64,000 nt of DNA, from positions 54,001,643 through 54,065,642 of the forward strand of contig NC_057867.1 of assembly GCF_019393635.1 (NCBI RefSeq), written 5' to 3'. Shown piece by piece: positions 55,711 through 64,000 of this stretch (positions within the stretch are counted from its first letter, which is position 1; the number at the start of each line of letters is the position of its first letter). The notes below the pieces were generated by a model. The model did not search any database. It was not told where the DNA came from and saw only the letters and a list, made by a program, of their open reading frames with translations. The stretch is from Dromiciops gliroides (Eukaryota > Chordata > Mammalia > Microbiotheria > Microbiotheriidae). The translations under genes were made by a program, and so were the position numbers.

Positions 55711-56096
55711 AAGGTTTAGTGATTTTTAAAGAAAACAAACAAACAACAATGTTTTCTATGGCTTTCAGTGGTAAATTACTATTTTGCATGGCTTTCCATG
55801 GTGAATAACCACTAAAGACTGTTTTCAGTGCTAGGTTTCCAAATAGTACATTTAAAGGAAAAGTGCCACCTGTATTCATGGTCTCTGCTTTAACAAAAGG
55901 CTCACAGTGGCCCATGTACAAATAGAGCTCCTGATTCTCTGGGCCAGCTAGGCTCCCCTCAGTACAGCAAGGCAAGAATCTGTAAGCCTGAAAAGCAGGT
56001 ATGCCTAAGAATGCCGGGTCAAGAACTCCTGTTCTAAGGGACAATTCTCTGGGAGGGGGGAAACTATATTGGGAAACGAACAGTAATTCAACAAAC

Positions 56097-56166
56097 CCTT
56101 TCCAGGAAACAGAATCCCACGCGTTGTGGCACTCCAAGGCAGCCTTCCAGGCTGTGCAGAAAAATC
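56097..56166 (-). CDS. MCF2: MCF2 exon: DH domain, small 70-nt exon
   Basis: A short exon with acceptor CTTTTCACAG|G and donor AAAGG|GTTTGT. One base completes the Lys codon, then 23 codons read IFLHSLEGCLGVPQRVGFCF and LER, compared with IFLSSLENCAHAPERVGPCFLER in human MCF2. It leaves in phase 0 and joins RNDFQIY, so the junction reads LERRNDFQ against human LERKDDFQ with the same length. A longer open frame overlaps this DNA in another phase but is only an intron and SINE shadow. The donor GTTTGT is a weak match to GTRAGT, so this exon may be spliced inefficiently. Confidence 0.88.
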
Positions 56167-56266
56167 CTGTGAAAAGTTTAGAGAGAAGGTAAGACAATTC
56201 TCCCATTGGCTCAATGATGGGAACCAATTCTATGAAGTAAGAATGTCTGCTTCATCATTCACATAC

Positions 56267-56382
56267 TTGCTATGGAATTCATAGATTTCAGGCATGTTCC
56301 CGAAGAGAATGTCCTTCCTGTTTCTCAGGGCAGGTGGGATGAGCTCCAGCATCTCGGGGTTGTCCATCTCTGCTCGGTAGCC
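56267..56382 (-). CDS. MCF2: MCF2 exon: DH domain (GYRAEMDNPEM segment)
   Basis: A 116-nt exon with acceptor GGCTTAG|GGC and donor AA|GTATGT. It enters in phase 0 and leaves in phase 2. The translation opens GYRAEMDNPEMLELIPPALR and closes KDILFGNMPEIYEFHS. Human MCF2 has GYRAEMDNPEMFDLMPPLLR and KDILFGNMAEIYEFHN. The FGN..EIY.FH helix is the second conserved stretch of Dbl domains. The last two bases (AA) join a G in the next exon to make Lys. Only 100 nt of intron separates it from the following exon. Confidence 0.95.
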
Positions 56383-56439
56383 CTAAGCCAAAGACAGACA
56401 TCACTTATTAAGCCCAGGTCTTATTCCACCTAACAATTT

Positions 56440-56630
56440 TGTCACTCCTTACTAATATTATTGGCATTATTATCCATATTTTAACAGATGAGGAAGTGGA
56501 GATTTGGAGAGGTTGTAACTTACTAAGGGTCATACAGCTGCTAAGCATCAGAGGCAGGATTTGAATTGGAGTCTTTCCTAACTCCAATTCAGCATTCTGT
56601 CCACCATACCATGCTCTCTGCCGTGAGCCT
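56440..56630 (-). repeat. MIR SINE
   Basis: Antisense: TTAACAGATGAGGAAGTGG, GGTCATACAGCTGCTAAGC, TTTGAATTGGAGTCTTTCC. Confidence 0.85.
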
Positions 56631-56849
56631 ATGAATTTTCATTAAGTGCCTTGAGCAACTTTCCATTAACGCCCCTGTCTTGGTCTATAATGTTGCCTTT
56701 TAGACTTTCTATGCCATCAATACTGTAACATACGCTGGCTTAATGGGCAAAGCCAGGCTCTTACTCCAGTCTGAGTTCAATATGTAAGAGAGAAGCTGTT
56801 CTTTCAGATGTAGAGTGGTTTGTTGTGTTGGGACCAGAGTGCTGCTTGG

Positions 56850-57200
56850 GGATTGTGATATGTGGTGGAAGTGGCACTGGATTTGGGGTTCAAATGACTT
56901 GGGTTTGAGTCCTATCCAGTTCATCCATGACTTGGGCAAATCCTTTCAACTCTATGGGCTTTGAGTTTTCTCATCCATGAAAATGGGGACAATGATATTC
57001 TTTCCCTACCTAAATCTCAGAGTTATGGTTAGATCCAAATGAGCCTATGTAACATGGTTATAAACCATAAAGCACTAAAAATTTTTGAATGTCATATGAT
57101 TGTTAACTCTTTCAGGAAGGAGCTCTTTTTCTTTTTGAAAAGTATATTCTAGCATCTGGCATATAATAAGCCCTTATTAAACACTTGGTGCATCGGATTG
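56850..57200 (+). repeat. MIR SINE with an L2-like scrap
   Basis: GGGTTTGAGTCCTATCCAG, ACTTGGGCAAATCCTTTC, GAAAATGGGGACAATGATA; 57120-57190 resembles an L2 end. Confidence 0.75.
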
Positions 57201-57274
57201 GATTAGAGTTCAAAGTGAAAAAAACAGCAACATCCTGTTGAAACACACATCAAAACACCTTAGTCTAACATGTG

Positions 57275-57500
57275 TATGAAAATCAAGGCAGCCTTGCTAG
57301 AATCTGGAAGAAGTGGATTCAGGTCCTACCCTAAGCACTTAGTAGTTATGTGACCCTGGGCAAATCACCTAACTTTTCTGCGTATTAGGTACCTCCTGAG
57401 GATTTATCTACAAAGTCAAAGATGGGATAACAATACCAGGAATACTTACCTCATTCAGCTGTTGTGAAGGTAAAATGAGACAATGTACATAAAAGTACTA
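57275..57500 (+). repeat. MIR SINE
   Basis: GTTATGTGACCCTGGGCAAA, AGATGGGATAACAATACC, GAAGGTAAAATGAGACAATG. Confidence 0.8.
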
Positions 57501-57505
57501 TACAG

Positions 57506-57586
57506 AGTATTCAGAAAGACTTGTGCAGTTTTAAGCTTTAATAACTTAAAACTACAGCAAGACTTTTGAGACACCCTTTATGAATG
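57506..57586. mobile_element. Mariner-like palindromic MITE
   Basis: About 80 bp folding on itself: left CAGAAAGACTTGTGCAGTTT and right AAAACTACAGCAAGACTTTT-GAGACACCC around a TAAGCTTTAATAACTTA-type centre. The GACTTTTGGGACACC-type end is typical of mariner termini. Confidence 0.65.
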
Positions 57587-57650
57587 CAAGCTATTATTGC
57601 AGACAACGGGGAAAAGGGGAGGGAAGTGACTGAAATGCAGTGGCACTCAC

Positions 57651-57717
57651 CATCAAGACAGTGAACAGTTCATTCACATACACTCTCTCTGTCTCTATCA
57701 GTTCATTTATGACATGG
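57651..57717 (-). CDS. MCF2: MCF2 exon: start of DH domain (CR1)
   Basis: A 67-nt exon with acceptor TTTTTTCTAG|CC and donor ATG|GTGAGT. It begins in phase 2 (one base completes a codon), then encodes HVINELIETERVYVNELF and TVLM. This is conserved region 1 of the Dbl-homology domain, which contacts switch I of the Rho GTPase; the human sequence is HVLNELIQTERVYVRELYTVLL. The conserved glutamate of ETERVYV is present. It ends in phase 0, matching the next exon, GYRAEMD. It is the most 5' MCF2 exon I can support here. Confidence 0.93.
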
Positions 57718-58180
57718 CTAGAAAAAAAAGGAAAACACCTTTCATTACCAGAATTTCTATTTCTTTGGTACCTTAAGGTTGATAAAAGCCTCAATAAACC
57801 CTCTATGGCAGCTAAGTCCATGAAAACACAAATACTGCCATACGTAAGTCCAGATTGTGTTGTGAAATGAGAATAATTAGACAATCTAGACCACCTAAAG
57901 GGAAAAAGAACCAGTTCAGACAAAACACCTACTAGGTCCATAGACTTACTTTGTCCATAGACAAAGCAAGAAATTAAGCGCCTTGGGGTTCTAACCTCAG
58001 GAACTGAAATCTTGCTACAAGATTTCTTTTTTCCAAATTATTTACATGATACTTTTATTTCATAGAAAAAGTACAATTAATAAAAATATTTTAGCAGTAC
58101 TTTCCCATTTAATATCACATTTAAGTCAGAAACTGTTAGCTACAGTCAATTCTTGATATTCCTTGAAATAAATTGTTCTG

Positions 58181-58313
58181 GGGGCAGCTAGGTGGCACAG
58201 AGGATAGAGCACCGGCCCTGGAGTCAGGAGTACCTGAGTTCAAATCCAGCCTCAGACACTTAACACTTACTAGCTGTGTGACCCTGGGCAAGTCACTTAA
58301 CCCCAATTGCCTC
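58181..58313 (+). repeat. Marsupial SINE without A-tail, 16-bp target duplication
   Basis: Sense copy ending at TTGCCTC with no poly-A. GAAATAAATTGTTCTG at 58165-58180 and 58314-58329, perfect. Confidence 0.97.
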
Positions 58314-58591
58314 GAAATAAATTGTTCTGAGACGGCTTCTTCTGTGGGCTTTCTCCTCCTCACTTAACTAAACCACTGATGCATCATGAACTCTGAGAAT
58401 TCAATGTTAGTCTAAGAAAATATAAGGAGAAAAGTGAACTTGCCACTGCAAAAGCATTATGCATTCCAAAGTCCACAAAGGTTTATCAGTAGATTGCTTG
58501 CAACAGTTTCCCTTCTGTGCAGTTGACAATGCATTTTCACAACTTTGCTTCTACTTCAGTATACTTAAGACTCATCTATTGCATTTATCAA

Positions 58592-58636
58592 ATATGTATA
58601 TATATATATATACATACACATACATACACATATACT
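58592..58636. repeat. (TA)n/(ACAT)n microsatellite
   Basis: TATATATATATATA followed by CATACACATACATACACATATAC-type units. Confidence 0.93.
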
Positions 58637-58759
58637 TCTCCTTAATTGCTACACGATTTCTAAGCAAAGCATTATGTATCCTCATTCTCCCAGTTCTCAA
58701 GCCAGGTCAAATTATTTTTTAAAGTTATTCTGGAGACTCAAAAACCACAATCTACTTTT

Positions 58760-58901
58760 TTTTTGCGGAGCAATGAGGGTTAAGTGACTTGCCCAGGGTC
58801 ACACAGCTAGTTAAGTGTCAAATGTCTGAGGCTGGATTTGAACTCAGGTACTCCTGAATCCAGGGCCAGTACTTTATCCACTATGCCACCTAGGTGCCCC
58901 C
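58760..58901 (-). repeat. Marsupial SINE (poly-A type)
   Basis: Antisense, TTTTTTTTGCGGAGCAATG to CCACCTAGGTGCCCC; ACAATCTACTTTTT on both sides is its target duplication. Confidence 0.96.
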
Positions 58902-58931
58902 CACAATCTACTTTTTAAAAAGTATTAGCAA

Positions 58932-59271
58932 TATAACCCTGAAGGACTTATGAAAATGGCACCCTATCTACAGAAAAAGAACTGATAATATCTGAAAACA
59001 GATGGAAACACATTTTTAATTTTTTTTCCTCTTTGACAATTCCTCAGTCTGAAGTTTTGGGGGTTTTTTTGACTGTTTTCTCTCACAGCCTAGCTAATGT
59101 GGGAATGTTTTCCATGACTACTCATGTATAAGTAATTTTGAAATGCTTGAGTTCTAGTGGGTGGGGGTGGGAATGGAGGAGGAAGAGATGTTAGAACACA
59201 AATTTTTTAAAAATTGATGTTAAAATTTCTTTTTACATATATTCTGGAAAATAAAATTCTATTCAATTAAA
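58932..59271 (+). mobile_element. L1 LINE 3' fragment with 15-bp target duplication
   Basis: 5'-truncated in the 3' UTR: GAAGGACTTATGAAAATGGC, CTACAGAAAAAGAACTG, GCCTAGCTAATGTGGGAATG. AAAAAGTATTAGCAA at 58917-58931 and 59272-59286. Confidence 0.93.
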
Positions 59272-59286
59272 AAAAAGTATTAGCAA

Positions 59287-59450
59287 AGAGTGGATTTGAA
59301 GCACAAGAAACTGGATTTGAATCCTTACTAACTGAGCTCAAGTAAGTCACCTCCCCTCTCTGGGCCTGTTACTTCCTCTGTAATATGAGGGAATTGGGTT
59401 AGATACTCTTAAAGGCCTCTTCTGCTCTAGGTCTGCCAATATTCTAATGG
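59287..59450 (+). repeat. MIR-type SINE
   Basis: TGGATTTGAATCCTTACTAAC, AGTAAGTCACCTCCCCTC, TAATATGAGGGAATTGGG. Confidence 0.75.
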
Positions 59451-59755
59451 ATGTGTACCCATAATCACGAGTTAGACATATATAGTCCTTCCAATGATGC
59501 AAGTTGAAACCCATCCATGCCTGCCCATCCTCCATGCCCTTCCATAAGTTTACCATGGGTGAGAATAGTCTACCCAAAGAGAAAGGGGTCTTTCTCCCTT
59601 TCTCTTTAAATCTTGAATCTTGAAAGTACCAATGGAACATATAAAACACCATATTCCTATTAAAATGATTGGCCCTATTTTCTTTTTGATATATAAAATA
59701 ATGACTTATTTAAGTTTATGACAAAATCTGATCCTTATTCTCTGAAGGAGAATCT

Positions 59756-59896
59756 TTTTTTGTGAGGCAATGAGGGTTAAATGACTTGCCCAGGGTCACA
59801 CAGCTAGTAAGTGTCAAGTGTCTGAGGCCACATTTGAACTCAGGTCCTCCTGAATCCAGGGCTGGTGCTTTATCCACTGGGCCACCTAGCTTCCCC
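59756..59896 (-). repeat. Marsupial SINE (poly-A type)
   Basis: Antisense, TTTTTTTGTGAGGCAATGAGG to CACCTAGCTTCCCC. Confidence 0.95.
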
Positions 59897-59937
59897 TGAA
59901 GTAAAATCTTTAAAAAAAATAAAACGAATACTTCAGT

Positions 59938-60370
59938 GCTTCTTTTCACATAATTCCAAGTTGTTTTCCAGAATGGCTAGACCAATTAATTCACATTGCC
60001 ATTAGCAGTATCTCTCTTCTTACAGTCATTCCAACAGTGACTACCTTTTTGTCATCTTTTCCAATTTTCTGGGTATGAGGTAAAACCATAAAATTGTTTA
60101 AATTGGCATTTCTTAAAATTTTAGTAACTTGGAAAAATCTTTCATATGGTTGCTAATAGCCTGCAATTCTGTTCAGAACTGCTTGTTCATATCCTTTGAT
60201 CACCTGTCTACTAAGGAATAGCTCTTAGTTCTATATATTTATGTTAATTCCCTATATATCTTGGATACAAGGTCCTTGTCAGAGCTATTTAATACAAAGT
60301 TTCTTCTCATTATTCTGGTTGTGCTGATATATTTTGCTTTTATATCACCTACATTTCTCAAAGTTTCTCT
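59938..60370 (-). mobile_element. L1 LINE fragment
   Basis: Antisense L1 text: CATAATTCCAAGTTGTTTTCC, TGCTTGTTCATATCCTTTG, TATATCTTGGATACAAGG; no intact frame. Confidence 0.75.
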
Positions 60371-60398
60371 CCATACACACTCTCCTAGTCAAACATAT

Positions 60399-60990
60399 GT
60401 ACTAAAGAATAAAAAATAAGAGAAAAAAATTTCAGCAAAACTAACCAACAGATTTAAAAGTATGATCTTGTATGCAATGTGCTATATCCATGGTCCCTCA
60501 CCTCTGTATACAAGCCAGGGGATAAGGGGAAGATATCTTCTCCTAACTCTTCTTTGGGAACAAGCTCAGTCATAATTTCTGAACATTCAGTTTTTTATTC
60601 TTTTGTTACTGTTGTTCTTTCCATTTACACCACTGTAGTCACTGTGTACATTGTTTTCTTAGCTCTACTAACTTCCCTCTGTATCAGTTCATATAAATCT
60701 TTCAATGCTTTTCATATTCATCATTTCTTATAGCAGTCATATTCCATTACATTCATGTAACACTCCCTAATCAATGGACATCTACTTTTTTTCCAGCTCT
60801 CTGCTATCACAGAAAAAAAAAGGCATGGATATTTTAGTAACTTTCTTTGCATAATTCCAAATTACTTTCCAGAAAAGATAGACCAACTCACAGTTCCACC
60901 AATAGTGCATCAATGTGTCTATCTGTCTACAACTCATCAAACTATTTTTGGGTTTTGCCAATTTATGCAAAAGTTTTTCAAAAGAAAATA
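60399..60990 (-). mobile_element. L1 LINE 3' fragment, second copy
   Basis: Antisense: ATCCATGGTCCCTCACC, TCTTCTTTGGGAACAAGC, TGTATCAGTTCATATAAATC, CACTCCCTAATCAATGGAC, CATAATTCCAAATTACTTTCC. It overlaps the consensus interval of the previous copy, so they are separate insertions. Confidence 0.8.
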
Positions 60991-60993
60991 AAG

Positions 60994-61143
60994 AGGGGGC
61001 AGCTAGGTGGTGCAGTGGATAAAGCACTGGTCCTGGATTCAGGAGGACCTGAGTTCAAATCCAACCTCAGACACTTGATACTTACTAGCTGTGTGACCTT
61101 AGGCAAGTCTCTTAACCCTCATTACCCCACCAAAAAAAAAAAA
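60994..61143 (+). repeat. Marsupial SINE (poly-A type)
   Basis: Sense copy GGGGGCAGCTAGGTGGTGCAG to ATTACCCCACC then poly-A, joining two L1 pieces. Confidence 0.96.
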
Positions 61144-61146
61144 AGA

Positions 61147-61875
61147 AAACACAAATAGAAATAAGGGTACCATATATACTAAAATATCCATAGTAATATT
61201 CTTTATAATACCAAAGAACTAGAAACAATATGGGTTTCCATTGAAACAAATTTTGGTATATGAATGCAATGAAATAATTGTTGTTCAGTCATTTCAGTTG
61301 TGTCTAACTCTCTGTAATCCCATTTAGGGTTTTCTTGGCAAAGAAACTGGAGTGGTTTGCCATTTCCTTTTCCAGCTCATTTGACATATGAGGAACTGAG
61401 GCAAACAGGCCAAAGTGACTTGCCCAGGGTCACACAGCTAGTAAGTGTCTGAATCTGGTTTCTTGACTTCAGGCCCAGTGCTCTATCCAGTGAACTACCC
61501 AGTTGCCCCTAATGAAATAATACTGTGCTACAAAAAAAATCAACGAATATGAGGAACTAAGAAAAACATGGTAAGACATATCAACTGATAGAAAATGGAG
61601 TGTACAGAATCAAGAAAACAATATAAGCAATGACTATACCAATGGACCTGTACGCATCACTCCTTCTGTTGAAGAGGGGCATAAGGGTATAGAATATTGC
61701 CTACACTGTCAGATGAGGGTGATATGTTGGCTACTTGGTTTTGACTGATTTTTTTTCTTTGTCACAAGGAAAACTGCCCTGGGAGGGGAAGAGCCCGAGG
61801 TGATGAAATTATTTGCCCATATATGCAGAAATATCTATGGGCTTTTTCAGGTATCAATAAAACTTTTTTAAAAAT
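61147..61875 (+). mobile_element. L1-like LINE 3' fragment split by a SINE
   Basis: ACCAAAGAACTAGAAACAAT, TGGTATATGAATGCAATGAA, then GCTACAAAAAAAATCAACG and ACCAATGGACCTGTACGC; interrupted at 61279-61510. Confidence 0.75.
61279..61510 (-). repeat. Marsupial SINE, RTE-tailed type, 11-bp target duplication
   Basis: Antisense complete copy (TTGTTGTTCAGTCATTTCAG to CCAGTTGCCCCT). AATGAAATAAT at 61268-61278 and 61511-61521. Confidence 0.96.
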
Positions 61876-62954
61876 TCAAGTAGTTAAAAAATTCACTGGA
61901 AAAAATATCACAGCAATGCTGAGATTTCCTGGATAGCAGAATTGTTTATCCTATGTTTACAACTCCCAGAAAGGCAATACAGTTCAGTGGCTAGAGGGTT
62001 GATCAACTCTGTAATGATAGATGTTTAACAACTGTCCCTCTGAAGAAAAAAAAATGTCCGCATGACACACTTTTAAGTTTAATCCAATTATTAATGCCTT
62101 TGCCATCACTTTCTGAATTCTAGACTCCAAGTCAAACTCCAATAGAAACAGGGGCCACTAAACCATTCATAAGTATCCCTATGGGCCTTATATTGACTTA
62201 GTCTTAAAAGGTAATATTGTCTATTTTATTGCATTTTTATTTATTTTGTTAAATATTTCCCAATTATATTTCAATCTGGTTCAGGCCCCACTCAGGAGCA
62301 TCACAGCTGTGGGATGTGGGCTGCATGTTTGACACCTCTGGCCTAAACAATCAACAGAATAATAAATCAAGCCCCAGTTTGTAGCATTCACTGATTTTTG
62401 AGGTGTAAGTACTCACACTGACTATTTAATGGGCAGCTCTCACAAGCCAATATGAGCTAGATCTAGAAGACAGTCTTAAAATCAGGAAGCCCTAAATTCA
62501 AAACCTGTCTTTGGCACATACCACTTGTATGACCATGGGCAATTATCTAGCTTCTCCGTTTCCAAGGCAACTGTCTAAGAGTGTATGCTAGACTTGAGTA
62601 GCTGAGCTATATCAGGGGAGGGAGTTTCCTCCAATGGTGACATCGTTCATCAGGACTACTAAAAAAATGTATCGCCCTTACTCTCCTACCATTTCAATGA
62701 GCGTTTTAAACACAGTACTCTCCCTGCCCCATCCTGTGTCTCTGTAACTTGAGAATTTTTCTGTGATATTTTCTGTAATGGAAAGATCCTCTGTCTGCTT
62801 TAGAAATCTGCCCAAAGACAGCAGTAGTAGAGCTTCTGAAGCATGCCCTTAGTCATTTTCCAGGTAATATGAAATGAAATTCTTTTTCCACCTAGTATGA
62901 ATACGTAATTTCTCACTTTGACCCTTTGGGGACTTTAAAGTACCTTTGGGCTAA

Positions 62955-62955
<1 letters not shown>
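61876..62955. other. MCF2 intron, mostly unique
   Basis: A weak MIR-like unit at about 62450-62560; otherwise nothing recognised and no MCF2 exon found. Confidence 0.5.

Positions 62956-62960
<5 letters not shown>

Positions 62961-63026
<66 letters not shown>
62961..63026. repeat. (CT)n microsatellite in a SINE tail
   Basis: Thirty-three CT units abut the tail end of the antisense SINE that follows. Confidence 0.97.
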
Positions 63027-63029
<3 letters not shown>

Positions 63030-63162
63030 GAAGCAATTGGGGTTAAGTGACTTGCCCAGGGTCACACAGCTAGTAAGTGTCAAGTGTCTGAGTCCGGATT
63101 TGAACTCAGGTCATCCTGACTCCAGGACTGGTGCTCTATCCACTGTGCCACCTACCTGCTCC
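63027..63162 (-). repeat. Marsupial SINE (poly-A type)
   Basis: Antisense, GGTGAAGCAATTGGGGTTAAG to GCCACCTACCTGCTCC; tail replaced by (CT)n. GGGCTAA and AGGCTAA flank the pair. Confidence 0.95.
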
Positions 63163-63184
63163 AGGCTAAATCTTTCTTGAGTAT

Positions 63185-63400
63185 TTTTTTAGTCCTGCCT
63201 CAGAATCTTACTAGCTGTGTGACCCTGGCCAAGTCACTTTACCTCTCTGAGGCTAATTTTCTTATCTGGAAAATGGAGATAGTAATATCATCAAGCTGAC
63301 AGGGTTATGAAGATCAAAGGAAATAGGTTATGCAAAGTGCTCTTTATACCTTAAAAAAAACCTTAGAAATATGAGCTTTTATTATTATTAGCAAAATGGC
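63185..63400 (+). repeat. MIR SINE
   Basis: TACTAGCTGTGTGACCCTGG, GGAAAATGGAGATAGTAAT, TATGCAAAGTGCTCTTTATA. Confidence 0.88.
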
Positions 63401-63539
63401 TTTCCATTCTTATCCTAAGATGATACTATACCATTGTAAAAACAACAATTATTGCAGGATGAGCAAAATAATATCACCTTCTATTTTCTGTGCACTTGAC
63501 GGCTTCCAAAGTGCTTTCAAGAGCATGTGCAATGGCTAG

Positions 63540-63915
63540 GGAATGTTCTATTTTTCCCACTTTACAGAGGAAGAAAGAGAGGCTTAAGCGGGGAAATGAC
63601 TTACTCAAACATATACAGTCCCACGAATGAGAAAATCTAGTTCTTCAGTGTCCTGGTCTAGTGTACACTCACTCATATTCTCTCTCACTGTCTCTCTCTG
63701 TCTCTGTCTCTGTCTCTGTCTCTGTCTCTGTCTGTCTCTTTCCCCTCTCCCCTCTGTCTCCTCTCTCCTCTCTCTCTTCTTCTCAACTACAACCCCCCAC
63801 CCAGTTTAACAGAGAATTCCCCGAGGTCCTATGGGAAGTACATAGCCAAGATAGGATTCAAACCCAGGTTGTCTGACTACCAGTCCAGGGGTCTTTCCAG
63901 TACATCATATAGCCT
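63540..63915 (-). repeat. MIR SINE split by a (TCTCTG)n repeat
   Basis: CACTTTACAGAGGAAGAAAG starts an antisense MIR; CAAACCCAGGTTGTCTGAC ends it. Between them, 63681-63782 is TCTCTG and CTCT simple repeat. Confidence 0.8.
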
Positions 63916-64000
63916 CCCAACCTCCAACTAACTTCTATCCATTAAAGTGGGTATGAATCAAGAGGAAGGGTTGGGGGAGGGGGGCAGGAAAGAGAGGACA

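Larger units (their letters stand above)
31114..57717 (-). other. MCF2: MCF2 (DBL) locus: DH domain to 3' end
   Basis: The 3' half of the MCF2 proto-oncogene lies on the minus strand. Twelve exons (57717 to 31577) were assembled by consensus splice sites, matching phases and similarity to human MCF2. Together they encode about 414 residues. The DH domain spans residues 1 to about 180, the PH domain about 195-305, and a low-complexity polar tail ends at TAA. MCF2 is a cytosolic exchange factor for RhoA/Cdc42-type GTPases (family knowledge). Synteny with F9, convergent orientation and X linkage support MCF2 over its paralogue MCF2L, although several PH and tail residues are MCF2L-like. Upstream exons were not found in 57.7-64 kb and presumably lie beyond the window. 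Confidence 0.93.
57718..64000 (-). other. MCF2 upstream intron (no exon recognised)
   Basis: I searched the minus strand for the human segment ending DNGNSLDVLKN, which precedes the DH domain, and found no match. The stretch is filled with SINEs, L1 pieces, MIR fragments and two CT-rich simple repeats, all listed separately. The next 5' exon is probably beyond position 64000. Confidence 0.6.

Noticed and set aside
55559-56227. A 222-codon minus-strand open frame
   Set aside because: It reads through a SINE and an intron, and crosses the real MCF2 exon 56097-56166 in the wrong phase.
60475-60590. Minus-strand segment reading MTELVPKEELGEDIFPLSPG before a GTGAGG donor, considered as a missing MCF2 exon
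   Set aside because: The plus-strand text (ATCCATGGTCCCTCACC, TCTTCTTTGGGAACAAGC) belongs to an antisense marsupial L1 3' region that continues on both sides; no match to MCF2.
1-64000. Searches by eye for CRISPR arrays, bacterial-type operons, LTR or retrovirus-like elements and rRNA
   Set aside because: None seen. Tandem spacing is confined to simple repeats and the 106-bp duplication; no LTR pairs or primer-binding sites were recognised.

Overview
This is a mammalian genomic window, almost certainly from a marsupial and most likely an Australian one. The species clue is a dense set of tRNA-headed SINEs with the marsupial-type head GGGGCAGCTAGGTGGCGCAGTGG, found in more than twenty copies on both strands. 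They occur alongside marsupial-type L1 3' ends, L2, L3/CR1 and MIR remnants. Assignment to Australian marsupials rests on my memory of the SINE consensus and is inference.

Two host genes can be read exon by exon, and they converge. On the + strand, positions 1-8.6 kb hold the 3' end of coagulation factor IX (F9): the last two coding exons (6469-6583 and 7842-8389), which carry the serine-protease catalytic domain. On the - strand, twelve coding exons of the MCF2 (DBL) Rho guanine-nucleotide exchange factor run from 57717 down to the stop codon at 31577-31579. They encode the DH domain, the PH domain and a short C-terminal tail. Exon phases agree across all eleven junctions. F9 and MCF2 sit tail-to-tail as they do at human Xq27.1, so the window is very probably X-linked. 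The genes do not act together: F9 is a secreted liver clotting zymogen, while MCF2 is a cytosolic regulator of Rho GTPases.

Layout: 1-6.47 kb is the end of an F9 intron, with repeats and a long purine tract. 6.47-8.6 kb holds the F9 exons and 3' UTR. 8.6-21.6 kb is intergenic and repeat-rich, including an L2 LINE with recognisable reverse-transcriptase remnants on the - strand. 21.6-30.6 kb is almost free of young SINEs and looks like 3' UTR, non-coding RNA or regulatory sequence. 31.1-57.7 kb is MCF2 from 3' UTR to the start of the DH domain, with introns full of SINE and L1 insertions. 57.7-64 kb is a further MCF2 intron in which I found no exon. The upstream MCF2 exons (Sec14, spectrin-like) and F9 exons 1-6 must lie outside the window.

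No prokaryotic-type system, CRISPR array, rRNA, functional tRNA gene or retrovirus-like element was recognised. The most interesting items are a phase-compatible 90-nt candidate cassette exon inside the MCF2 PH domain, an extra N-glycosylation sequon in F9, the SINE-poor block between the genes, and nested retroelement insertions dated by target-site duplications.
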